DNA of 64,000 bases from assembly GCF_900108185.1 (NCBI RefSeq), contig NZ_FNVA01000001.1:744001-808000 (forward strand), in the 5' to 3' direction. This document shows positions 51,228-59,197 of the stretch, piece after piece (positions within the stretch are counted from its first letter, which is position 1; each line of letters opens with the position of its first letter). The position numbers and the translations under genes were made by a program. The notes under the pieces are model-generated. The model was not told the DNA's origin, searched no databases, and saw only the letters and a list, made by a program, of their open reading frames with translations. The DNA comes from Bryocella elongata (GTDB lineage Bacteria; Acidobacteriota; Terriglobia; Terriglobales; Acidobacteriaceae).

Positions 51228-52991
51228 TTAGAAGCTCCTGCCGGCGTGCATCAGCAGGTGTTCGAGAATGGGTCCCAGAGACAGGACGGGGAAGAAGGTC
51301 AGCAGGCTCACGATAAGAATCACGCCCACCAGCAACGTCGCAAACATCGGCGTCGTTACCGGGAACGTGCCAGCCGTGGCGGGAACGCTCTTCTTCGCTG
51401 CAAGATTGCCCGCAACGGCGAGCATCGGGATCAGCATGAGGAAGCGGCCGCAGAACATGGCGAGCCCCAGCGTGGTGTTGAACCAATGCGTATTCGCGTT
51501 GAGACCCATAAAGGCGGAGCCGTTGTTCGCGGTCGCCGAGGTGTAGGCGTAGAGGATCTCCGAGAGCCCATGCGGCCCCTGGTTGGTCAGGCTCGAGAGG
51601 CCGAGCTTTGGAGAGAGCACGGCAATCGCTGTGAAGCCGAGAATCAACAACGGGAAGATCAACAGATAAAGCATCGACATTTGAATGTCGTACGCTTCGA
51701 TCTTCTTGCCGAGGTACTCCGGCGTTCGACCGACCATGAGGCCTGCGATGAACACTGCCATGATGACAAAGATCAGCATGCCGTACAGACCGGCGCCCAC
51801 GCCGCCGAAGACCACCTCGCCCAGCATCATGTTCAGCAGCGGCATCATGCCGCCGATCGGCGAGAACGAATCGTGCATGCCGTTTACGGCGCCGCAGCTA
51901 GCGTCTGTGGTGATCGTGGCGAAGAGCGCGGTGTTCGCAATCCCGAAGCGAACCTCCTTGCCCTCCATGTTGCCGCCACTCTGTGTTGCACTGACGTGTT
52001 GGTCCGCGCCGCGCAGCAGGGGATTAGGCTGTGCCTCTGCCCAATAGGTTGCAGCCACACCTGCAAACCACAGAACAGACATGGCGCCAAAGACTGCCCA
52101 TCCATGTCGCGGCGACTTGGTCATCTCTCCGAGCACGACAGTGAGGCCGGCAGGAATGAGGAAGATCGCCAGCATCTGCAGCAGGTTGGTCAGAGGCGTT
52201 GGATTCTCAAACGGATGCGCGCTGTTGGCGTTGAAGAACCCGCCACCATTGGTGCCGAGCATCTTGATCGCCTCCTGCGAAGCGACAGGCCCCTGCGCGA
52301 TCGTCTGAGTGGTCACCGTCGAGACTTTGCCATCGGCTCCGGTCACGCTCTGCGGTTGAACGAGCTTTGCAGAGTCGTATGGCTTCAGGTTCTGCACCAC
52401 CCCCTGCGAGACCAGCGCAAGCGCAAACAGGAGCGAGAGCGGTGCGAGGACCCACAGCAGTGCACGCGTGATGTCGACCCAGAAGTTACCAAGGGTCTTC
52501 ATCTCGCGACGTGCAATGCCGCGAATGAACGCAACCGCCAGAGCGATTCCGACAGCAGCCGACCAGAAGTTATGTGTAGCAAGCCCGAGCATCTGTGTTA
52601 GATAGCTCATCGTCGTCTCGGGTGTGTACGACTGCCAGTTTGTGTTCGTGGTGAAGCTGATCGCGGTGTTCCACGCAAGGTCTGGTGCGACGGCTGCCAG
52701 GTGCTGTGGATTCCATGGCAGGTGACCCTGGAGGCGCTCGATCGCGTACGTGAGGAAGAGCGTTGCGGCGCTGAACATCAGCATCGCGACGAGGTAAATG
52801 CTCCAGTGCATCTCCTCTTCCGGGTTGATGCCCGTGACGCGATACAGCAGGCGCTCGACGGGCAGGAGCAACGGGTCGAGGAAGGTCTTGCGGCGCTCAA
52901 AGACTGCGGTCATGAAGAGACCGATCGGTCGAGTGAGCACCAGGAGAAGAGCGAAGAAGAGCGCAATCTGCGCCCAGCCATTGAGCGTCAT
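51228..52991 (-). CDS. kdpA: Potassium-transporting ATPase subunit KdpA
   Basis: A 587-residue channel-like subunit with about ten membrane segments and selectivity-filter loops such as SFTTNTNWQSY, LGTNGGGFFNANSAHPFENP and TTDASCGAVNGMHDSFSP. Its ATG shares one base with the kdpF stop. Normal length. Confidence 0.97.
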   Translation of the reverse strand: MTLNGWAQIALFFALLLVLTRPIGLFMTAVFERRKTFLDPLLLPVERLLYRVTGINPEEEMHWSIYLVAMLMFSAATLFLTYAIERLQGHLPWNPQHLAAVAPDLAWNTAISFTTNTNWQSYTPETTMSYLTQMLGLATHNFWSAAVGIALAVAFIRGIARREMKTLGNFWVDITRALLWVLAPLSLLFALALVSQGVVQNLKPYDSAKLVQPQSVTGADGKVSTVTTQTIAQGPVASQEAIKMLGTNGGGFFNANSAHPFENPTPLTNLLQMLAIFLIPAGLTVVLGEMTKSPRHGWAVFGAMSVLWFAGVAATYWAEAQPNPLLRGADQHVSATQSGGNMEGKEVRFGIANTALFATITTDASCGAVNGMHDSFSPIGGMMPLLNMMLGEVVFGGVGAGLYGMLIFVIMAVFIAGLMVGRTPEYLGKKIEAYDIQMSMLYLLIFPLLILGFTAIAVLSPKLGLSSLTNQGPHGLSEILYAYTSATANNGSAFMGLNANTHWFNTTLGLAMFCGRFLMLIPMLAVAGNLAAKKSVPATAGTFPVTTPMFATLLVGVILIVSLLTFFPVLSLGPILEHLLMHAGRSF

Positions 52992-53077
52992 CAGAATTTC
53001 TCCGGGCGCAACAGCGCGTACACGAGATAGACCATGACGGCTGCCGATATCAGCAACAGGATGATGTTTTCAAGCAC
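52991..53077 (-). CDS. kdpF: Potassium-transporting ATPase subunit KdpF
   Basis: A 28-residue single-helix protein read from GTG 53077: it contains ENIILLLISAAVMVYLVYAL and ends LLRPEKF, the KdpF hallmark. AAGGCAAGG precedes the start. Its stop overlaps kdpA (TGATG) and its start overlaps the stop of the 34-residue gene upstream. Confidence 0.88.
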   Translation of the reverse strand: MLENIILLLISAAVMVYLVYALLRPEKF

Positions 53078-53174
53078 GGTTTGCCTTGCCTTTCAGCCGG
53101 GCACACGCTTCGATGTAGCCGTGACCGGTTCCGAACAAAATAAGAGTGAGGATGATAAAGATCGCATCGGACAT
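53070..53174 (-). CDS. 34-residue membrane protein ahead of kdpF
   Basis: A small gene with a strong GGAGG ribosome site seven bases before its ATG at 53174. The protein starts MSDAIFIILTLILFGTGHGY and ends in a short basic tail (LKGKANRA). One helix is predicted, followed by an amphipathic IEACARLKGK segment. It overlaps kdpF by eight bases, indicating translational coupling. Small membrane genes in this spot occur before kdpF in other genomes, to my recollection; the function is unknown. Confidence 0.68.
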   Translation of the reverse strand: MSDAIFIILTLILFGTGHGYIEACARLKGKANRA

Positions 53175-53206
53175 GAACTGCCTCCGTGGTATTGCCGTTC
53201 GCTGGC

Positions 53207-54667
53207 CTAGAAGTGGTAGGTGATGTCGCCTGCTACAACAAACTGTGTGTTCTTGGTGCCGAGGTCATAGGCCTTTAGCTGATAGGAATGCTCAAGTCGA
53301 ATCTCCGGCCGAAACAGGATGGTGCTTCCGATCCAGTGGCCGTAGCTGATCAGGTGCTCGGAGTACATGGTGGTGAAGCCCGTGCGCTGGCCCTTGATGT
53401 CGTCGACAAACTCGTTGCGTATCGACAGGTAGTTATGTGTGTCGATCTTGTCCTCGACATAATTGACCACGGCGGTCTCAGGAGCGAAGCAGCGTTGTTC
53501 GCCGTAGGAGCAGAACGCACCGTTCGCGCCAGTCTCCGGTGCAATCGGATGGGAGACATTCCCGCCGATATTTGGCACATCGCGCTCGTACATGTACCAG
53601 GTCTCGGTATCCATGTGCCAATGCGCGTTGATGACGTGATACCACGTCTCGTAGTAGGACTGGAGGTTGTTGTATGCGTACTTCCCGTTATTGAAGGAGT
53701 TGGCGCATGTGTAAAGCGCGTCGTTGCCCTTATGCCAGGTGTAGTCCACGCATGCTGTTCCGGTGGGCTGTGCATCCTTTGTCCAGGGTGCGACGTCGTT
53801 GCCACCGGAGAATCCCGTCTGCAGCAGCCAGTGGTCGGAGAGCTTGATGCTCGCTACGATGCCGGTCTGAGTGTAAGGATCGACCGAATAGAGCAAGGAA
53901 TGCGAGTACGTGTAGTTGTTGGGGGCCAGCTGAGCTTCGATGTCCGGCAAGGAGATGTATCGCCCCATGCGAATGTTCATGCCTTTGGCAACATGCGGAA
54001 CGTAGATGTCCACGTAGGCCATCACGGGGTCATACCCATACTCGTGATTGCGCGCAAGCAGTTGCTGCGAGAAGATGCCCTTTGCCGTCGTGTAGCGGTA
54101 GTCCTGACCATAGAGTTGGGCAAATCGGAAGCCCCAGTCGACATGGTCTGTCTGCACCGTGTCAGGCAGGCGTTCTACATAGAGGACCTGCTGGTCCGGT
54201 GTAACCCGATTCGGGTTGTAGTAATAGGAGGCTGGACTATTGGCGCCATCCCCCTTGTTTGAAGTGCTGACGTTGAAGCCGCCGTTCAGCCAGCCATAGA
54301 TCTTCACCCGGCTGCGATTGCCATTGATGGCCTGCATGAGAGGGTAGGTCTGGGTGTCAGCTGCTCCGATGACAGGCGTTCCCCCAACAGAGAAGTCGGG
54401 GCTGGGGAAAGGCGTGGAATCCAGAGGCGCGGGAAAGCCGCGGCGTGGAGTTGCGGGGGCGTTAGGATCAGGCACGGCACGCCAGTCGCTGAGGTACGCG
54501 TCCGCCAGGCGCTTGAAAAATCCACCCTGTTGCACGGTACTGCTCTGGGACGCGACATTGGCAACTGGCGCCGTAGACGTTTCGACGTTGCTGCTTGTTT
54601 GCTGGGCCCACGTTACTGCGCTCCAAAGTACGAGCGCGGTGGTGCTGATTGCATGACTTTTTGACAC
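53207..54667 (-). CDS. Outer-membrane beta-barrel porin of the kdp locus
   Basis: A 486-residue exported protein with a signal peptide ending in AVTWA-QQ and many alternating aromatic strands typical of BBP2/OmpL-like porins (KIYGWLNGGFNVSTSNKG, GFRFAQLYGQDYRYTTAKG, GRYISLPDIEAQLAPNNY). The C-terminus ends DITYHF, an outer-membrane insertion-type end. The GTG start follows GGAGG by only four bases. It lies between kdpE and kdpFABC on the same strand, suggesting a dedicated outer-membrane path for potassium or a linked osmotic role. Confidence 0.75.
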   Translation of the reverse strand: MSKSHAISTTALVLWSAVTWAQQTSSNVETSTAPVANVASQSSTVQQGGFFKRLADAYLSDWRAVPDPNAPATPRRGFPAPLDSTPFPSPDFSVGGTPVIGAADTQTYPLMQAINGNRSRVKIYGWLNGGFNVSTSNKGDGANSPASYYYNPNRVTPDQQVLYVERLPDTVQTDHVDWGFRFAQLYGQDYRYTTAKGIFSQQLLARNHEYGYDPVMAYVDIYVPHVAKGMNIRMGRYISLPDIEAQLAPNNYTYSHSLLYSVDPYTQTGIVASIKLSDHWLLQTGFSGGNDVAPWTKDAQPTGTACVDYTWHKGNDALYTCANSFNNGKYAYNNLQSYYETWYHVINAHWHMDTETWYMYERDVPNIGGNVSHPIAPETGANGAFCSYGEQRCFAPETAVVNYVEDKIDTHNYLSIRNEFVDDIKGQRTGFTTMYSEHLISYGHWIGSTILFRPEIRLEHSYQLKAYDLGTKNTQFVVAGDITYHF

Positions 54668-54712
54668 ACTTCCTCCAACTCCTTCATTACAAAGTCAGAG
54701 GGAGTAGGAAGT
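54668..54712 (-). promoter_or_regulatory. Hairpin between kdpE and the porin gene
   Basis: In the minus-strand RNA the segments at 54712-54701 and 54682-54668 are complementary (7 bp plus 5 bp with a 3-base bulge). The second arm includes the GGAGG ribosome site of the porin gene (54676-54672). It may end kdpDE transcription or mask porin translation in readthrough RNA. Confidence 0.5.
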
Positions 54713-54726
54713 CCGTATGGAGGGCG

Positions 54727-55425
54727 TTAAGAAGTCGTAAAGGCGGTCAGAGGATCGGGTTCAAGGCGGTAGCCAACCCATGGTTCGCTGCGGATGTAGC
54801 TCGGAGCCTCTCCGAGATCGATCTTCTTGCGCAGCTGTGCCACGAGCACCCGCAGATACTCCGGCTGGCCTTCTCCAGAGTGACCCCAGATCGTCCTCAA
54901 CAACGTCCGATGGGTCATCACGCGGCCTGCATTGCGAAGCAACAGGAGCAGCAAGTCGAACTCCTTGGGCGTGAGATGGATCTCTTCACCACGGACAAGC
55001 ACGCGATGCGCCTCGACATCGATGGAGAAGTCCCCATCGCTGATCGACATGGCAGGCTGCTCCTGGGAACTGCGGCGGCGGAGCTGCACACGCACGCGAG
55101 CAAGCAGCTCCGGCATGCTGAACGGTTTCGTGACGTAGTCGTCCGCACCGTTGTCCAGCGCAAGAACCTTCGAGGCATCCTGCTCGCGCACGCTGAGCAC
55201 GATGATGGGTAACTCGCTGAACTTGCGCACCTGCTGCGTGAGCTCCACACCATCCATCTCCGGCATCGAGAGGTCCGTGATGATGAGATCTGCCGAGAAG
55301 GTCTTCAACTTCTGCAACGCCTCAACGCCGTTCTCCGCGACGGCAACCTCATAGCCATAACTCTCGAGCGAGGTCCGCAGCACGCGGGCGATCTGGCGTT
55401 CATCGTCGACCACAAGAATCTTCAT
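54727..55425 (-). CDS. kdpE: Response regulator KdpE
   Basis: A 232-residue OmpR-family regulator: receiver with MKILVVDDE, Asp in LIITDLSMPEMDG and Lys in TKPF; winged helix with LTPKEFDLLLLLLRNAG and RSEPWVGYRL. Context with kdp genes defines it as KdpE. Start 55425 was chosen because it begins the receiver and follows the kdpD-N stop by one base; upstream in-frame codons lie within kdpD-N. Confidence 0.93.
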   Translation of the reverse strand: MKILVVDDERQIARVLRTSLESYGYEVAVAENGVEALQKLKTFSADLIITDLSMPEMDGVELTQQVRKFSELPIIVLSVREQDASKVLALDNGADDYVTKPFSMPELLARVRVQLRRRSSQEQPAMSISDGDFSIDVEAHRVLVRGEEIHLTPKEFDLLLLLLRNAGRVMTHRTLLRTIWGHSGEGQPEYLRVLVAQLRKKIDLGEAPSYIRSEPWVGYRLEPDPLTAFTTS

Positions 55426-55426
55426 C

Positions 55427-56578
55427 TCAGCGTTGCTCCTGCGTAATGATGTGCAGGTCCGCGTGGGGTGCATCCCGCATGAAACGGCTTATCGCCACGA
55501 AATACAGGTACTTTTTCAGGCCGGTGAGAGCGGATCTTCCAAAGAGCACCTGCGTGATGCGGTTCTGTGCCGCGAACTGCGCCGTAGCCGCAGCGACGTT
55601 GGTCCCCTTGAGGTGAACGATATTGGCCCCAAGATTGCGCGCGAACTCGAAGTTCTCCTCCAGCGCCCTCGCGGTGTCCGGTTCAGCGTCGATGTCCGTA
55701 TCCATGTGAAGCACGAAGAATTCCGCGCCAATGGCGTCTGCAAGGCGAGCACCGCGCGCGACGAGGTCTCTGGATCCGGGGCTTGCGCTCACGCACACGG
55801 CCACCTTCTCCGAGACCATCCAATGGCCGCCGAGCTGCTTGCGCTTGACGTAGGTATCGAGCGTGCGATCGACGGCACGGGTCACGCGTTGCAGCGCCAT
55901 CTCGCGCAACGCGATCAGGTTTCCCCGGCGGAAGAAGTTCTGCAGCGAACGTTCAACCCTCTCCATGGGGTAGATGTCACCGCGGCGCATGCGCTCTGCG
56001 AGGGCCTCGGGCGTCACATCGTTGATCACAACCTCATCCGCCCGGTCGAGTACCCAGTCCGGGACGGTCTCACGCACGATGACGCCGGTAAGGGATTGCA
56101 CCCGTGGCGTAAGACTCTCGATGTGTTGCACATTCAACGTCGTGAGAACGTCGATGCCGGCTTCCAGCAGGGCAAAGACATCCTCGTAGCGCTTGTGATG
56201 GCGGCTGCCTTCCACGTTCGTGTGTGCAAGCTCATCCACAAGCGCCACCGTGGGTTGCCGCTGCAGGACAGCTTCGAGATCCATCTCTTCGAAGATGGTG
56301 CCTTTGTAGTCGATGCGCTTGCGCGGAAGCTGTTCGAGCTTCTCTGCCTCGGCGGAAGTCCCGGCGCGTCCGTGGGTTTCCACCATGGCGATGACGACGT
56401 CCTCGCCGCGGCTCTTGCGGCGGATGCCTTCGCTCAACATGCTGAAGGTCTTGCCCACGCCGGGGGCGTATCCGAGGAAGACCTTGAACCGCCCTCGCGG
56501 TTTTCCCGAAGCTTCCGCGGCCTCGGCGGACTCCAACCAGTCTTCTGGGCGTTTACGCGCAATACCTTGGGTGCTCAT
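55427..56578 (-). CDS. kdpD: KdpD N-terminal half (sensor and Usp domains only)
   Basis: A 383-residue protein equal to the N-terminal cytoplasmic part of KdpD: Walker A GYAPGVGKT at residues 36-44, motifs DELAHTNVEGSRHHKRYEDV and TLNVQHIESL, then a UspA-like domain (VAVCVSASPGSRDLVARGARLA; VLFGRSAL). It ends there, with no membrane segments and no kinase. The kinase half is encoded divergently at 56597. The KdpD N-domain modulates response to potassium and nucleotide in other bacteria. ATG 56578 was chosen; only 18 bases separate it from the kinase start. Confidence 0.88.
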   Translation of the reverse strand: MSTQGIARKRPEDWLESAEAAEASGKPRGRFKVFLGYAPGVGKTFSMLSEGIRRKSRGEDVVIAMVETHGRAGTSAEAEKLEQLPRKRIDYKGTIFEEMDLEAVLQRQPTVALVDELAHTNVEGSRHHKRYEDVFALLEAGIDVLTTLNVQHIESLTPRVQSLTGVIVRETVPDWVLDRADEVVINDVTPEALAERMRRGDIYPMERVERSLQNFFRRGNLIALREMALQRVTRAVDRTLDTYVKRKQLGGHWMVSEKVAVCVSASPGSRDLVARGARLADAIGAEFFVLHMDTDIDAEPDTARALEENFEFARNLGANIVHLKGTNVAAATAQFAAQNRITQVLFGRSALTGLKKYLYFVAISRFMRDAPHADLHIITQEQR

Positions 56579-56583
56579 CGCAG

Positions 56584-56589
56584 TACAAT
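56584..56589 (+). promoter_or_regulatory. Candidate -10 element of the KdpD kinase gene
   Basis: TACAAT lies seven bases before the GTG start of the kinase half, the spacing seen for leaderless genes (TANNNT near -10, start codon at +1). No ribosome binding site is present. A clear -35 was not found. Confidence 0.45.
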
Positions 56590-56596
56590 CCAGCTC

Positions 56597-58051
56597 GTGA
56601 ACTCGAAACGATTCATTACGGCGGCTCGGTGGCTCGGAATTTTGTCTGGCCTGGCGATCATCACAGCGTTCTTTCGGACGGTGATCCACGCCAATCCCAC
56701 TACCGTGGCTTTGAGCTTCCTTCTGCTCATTCTGTTTATCGCAGCCAATTGGGGGCTCCGCTACGCGATTGTTTCGTCGCTCATCGCGACTGCCTGCTAC
56801 AACTTCTTTTTCCTGCCACCGGTCGACACGTTTACCGTATCAGACCCGCAGAACATCCTTGCACTTGCCGTCTTTCTCATTACGTCGGTCTTTGCGAGCC
56901 GCTCCTCGAACCGCATCCGCATGGAGTCGGACGATGCCCGCAAACGTCAGGCTGAGCTTGAAGTGCTCTACCGGCTCGGTCGCGGTCTTCTCCAGACCGA
57001 CGAGATCATACCGCTGACGAACGCCATCCCAGCGGCGATCGAAGCTGCCAGCGGAGCTCACTCCGTCGTCTTCTACCTACTGGACAACGACAGTGTCTAT
57101 CGTTCCGGGCCCGACTGGCCTGCGGCGCTTTCCACCAGCCAGTTGCAGGAGCTTTCGAACTCTCCGGCGGTAACCTTCAGTCCGGCCTCAGACGAGTCGG
57201 TGATCCCGCTGCGTACCGGGGTGAGGCCTCGCGGAGTGGTGATTCTTCGCGGCGTAAGGCTCTCGACGCAGACCCTTGAAGCCTTGGGCGGTCTTGTATC
57301 GATCTCGCTGGACCGCGCCCGCGCTGTGTCTGAGCTGACGCGTGCCGAGGCTTCGCGCGAGAGCGAGCGACTGCGTGGCTGGATGATGGATTCGATCACC
57401 CACGAGTTGCGCACCCCTTTGACTTCCATCAAGGCCTCCGTCACGACATTGCTGACGGCACAGCTTCCACCGGCAAGCTCGCGCGAGTTGCTCACGATCA
57501 TCGACGAGGAGGCAGACCGGCTGAATCGCCTTGTGGCTGAAGCGGTGGACATGGCGCAGCTCGACAGCCAAGAGGTGCGGATGAATCTCACCCCGCAAGG
57601 CCTGGGAGAGATGATGCAGAAGGCGATCGGTGAGAACGAGACGTTGCTCGAAAACCATCCCATCGAAGTTCGGCTTCCGACAACGCTGCCCCGCGTCATG
57701 GCCGACCCCATCTGGATGGAGAAGGTGCTCGATAACCTGATCGAGAACGCGGCCAAGTATTCGAACCCGGATACTCCGATCTTCATCAGCGCCGAGATCT
57801 CTGGCGGTTTCGTTGCTTGCAGTGTCGCCGATCGCGGATTTGGCATCGATCCGATGGAACAGTCCCTCATCTTCGACAAGTTCTACCGCTCGCCGAATCG
57901 CCGGCCTGTGAGCTCCGGGACCGGTATGGGGCTGGCTATTTGCCGCGCGATCGTAGAGGCGCACGGCGGACAGATCTGGGTGACCAGCCAGCCGGGGCAG
58001 GGATCGGTCTTCACCTTTACCCTCGCGGTCGCCCAGAGGCAGCGTGGGTGA
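56597..58051 (+). CDS. KdpD C-terminal half, sensor histidine kinase
   Basis: A 484-residue protein matching the second half of KdpD: a DUF4118-type membrane region (residues about 10-105 with FFFLPPVDTFTVSDPQNILA), a GAF-like domain, HisKA (DSITHELRTPLTSIKASV) and ATPase motifs NLIENAAKYS, DRGFGID and GTGMGLAICR. Start is GTG 56597, deduced from where the membrane domain begins; the open frame continues upstream through the antisense of kdpD-N but has no relation to KdpD there. Likely phosphorylates KdpE. Confidence 0.87.
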   Translation: MNSKRFITAARWLGILSGLAIITAFFRTVIHANPTTVALSFLLLILFIAANWGLRYAIVSSLIATACYNFFFLPPVDTFTVSDPQNILALAVFLITSVFASRSSNRIRMESDDARKRQAELEVLYRLGRGLLQTDEIIPLTNAIPAAIEAASGAHSVVFYLLDNDSVYRSGPDWPAALSTSQLQELSNSPAVTFSPASDESVIPLRTGVRPRGVVILRGVRLSTQTLEALGGLVSISLDRARAVSELTRAEASRESERLRGWMMDSITHELRTPLTSIKASVTTLLTAQLPPASSRELLTIIDEEADRLNRLVAEAVDMAQLDSQEVRMNLTPQGLGEMMQKAIGENETLLENHPIEVRLPTTLPRVMADPIWMEKVLDNLIENAAKYSNPDTPIFISAEISGGFVACSVADRGFGIDPMEQSLIFDKFYRSPNRRPVSSGTGMGLAICRAIVEAHGGQIWVTSQPGQGSVFTFTLAVAQRQRG

Positions 58052-58082
58052 GGGCCATCACTGCAACGCGCCGGCATCACGA

Positions 58083-58088
58083 TAAAGT
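58083..58088 (+). promoter_or_regulatory. Candidate -10 element of the NiCoT gene
   Basis: TAAAGT ends six bases before the ATG at 58095 and no ribosome binding site is seen, which would fit a leaderless transcript. Weak evidence on its own. Confidence 0.35.
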
Positions 58089-58094
58089 AGCTCT

Positions 58095-59159
58095 ATGGCT
58101 TTGAGCGGCATGCGCATGCTGATGGGACGGATGCGAGGCACACGTGCGCGCGTCGTCGCGATCTACATCGGCCTCATTGCCTTCAATCTCGGGGCCTGGA
58201 TCTGGGCTGCGATCGCCTTTCATCCGCATCCGGTCCTGCTGGGGACGGCGTTTCTCGCCTATAGCCTCGGGCTTCGCCACGCCGTTGACGCAGATCACAT
58301 CGCCGCCATCGACAACGTCACCCGCAAGCTGATGCAGGAGGGCCGCAAGCCGGTCACAGTGGGCCTGCTGTTTTCGCTGGGCCATTCGACGATTGTCATC
58401 GTCGGTTCGGTCGCCATCGCAGCCTCAGCCCGGGCGTTGCAGCAGCGCATCGAGGGATTTCACTCCATCGGAAGCCTCATCGGCACGCTCGTCTCCACCC
58501 TGTTTCTCTTTGCAATCGGGCTGGTCAACATCGTCGTACTCCGGTCGATCTACCAGACCTTTGCCCGCGTGCGCCGCGGAGAGCCCTATGTCGACGAGGA
58601 CTTCGATCTGCTGCTCAACAGCCGAGGGTTGCTGGCGAAGCTCTTCCGTCCCATGTTTGCGTTGATCCGCGAGAGCTGGCACATGTATCCGCTCGGCCTG
58701 CTCTTCGGCCTCGGATTCGACACCGCGACCGAGGTCGGGGTACTTGGCATCTCGGCCACGGGGGCGTCGCACGGATTGTCCCTGTGGTCGATCCTCATCT
58801 TCCCGGTGCTCTTTGCCGCCGGCATGAGCATGGTCGACACCACTGACAACATCCTCATGCTCGGGGCTTACGGTTGGGCGTTCGTGAAGCCTATCCGGAA
58901 GCTGTACTACAACCTCACCATCACCTCGGTTTCGGTCGTCGTGGCTCTCGCCGTGGGCGGGATCGAGGCGCTCGGACTCGTCGCCGACAGAACCCATCCC
59001 AGCGGAAGCTTCTGGCTGCTCGTGGGTCGCCTCAACGAGAACTTCGGCTTGCTGGGGTATGCCATCATCGGCATCTTCGTGCTGAGTTGGGCGTTCTCGC
59101 TCGCCTTCTACAAGTGGCGGGGATTTGATGAGCTAGAGGCTTCCGTCAGCGGCGATTGA
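58095..59159 (+). CDS. NiCoT-family nickel/cobalt transporter
   Basis: A 354-residue inner-membrane protein with about eight hydrophobic segments. The metal-binding signature RHAVDADHIAAIDN (HX4DH) in the second segment, LFSLGHSTIVI and LGFDTATEVGVL are the NiCoT/HoxN/NixA motifs. It imports Ni2+ or Co2+. No urease, hydrogenase or cobalamin genes are nearby to tell which. Start 58095 gives the expected N-terminus; ATG 58110 is an alternative. Confidence 0.92.
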   Translation: MALSGMRMLMGRMRGTRARVVAIYIGLIAFNLGAWIWAAIAFHPHPVLLGTAFLAYSLGLRHAVDADHIAAIDNVTRKLMQEGRKPVTVGLLFSLGHSTIVIVGSVAIAASARALQQRIEGFHSIGSLIGTLVSTLFLFAIGLVNIVVLRSIYQTFARVRRGEPYVDEDFDLLLNSRGLLAKLFRPMFALIRESWHMYPLGLLFGLGFDTATEVGVLGISATGASHGLSLWSILIFPVLFAAGMSMVDTTDNILMLGAYGWAFVKPIRKLYYNLTITSVSVVVALAVGGIEALGLVADRTHPSGSFWLLVGRLNENFGLLGYAIIGIFVLSWAFSLAFYKWRGFDELEASVSGD

Positions 59160-59197
59160 TCCACCCATGTTCGCCATACCTTCGCTATGCTGTTCGA

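Noticed and set aside
55433-56596. Long plus-strand open frame antisense to kdpD-N, continuous with the kinase half
   Set aside because: The translated part upstream of 56597 is Arg/His-rich and unlike KdpD, while the minus strand codes a clear KdpD N-domain. It is a high-GC shadow frame.
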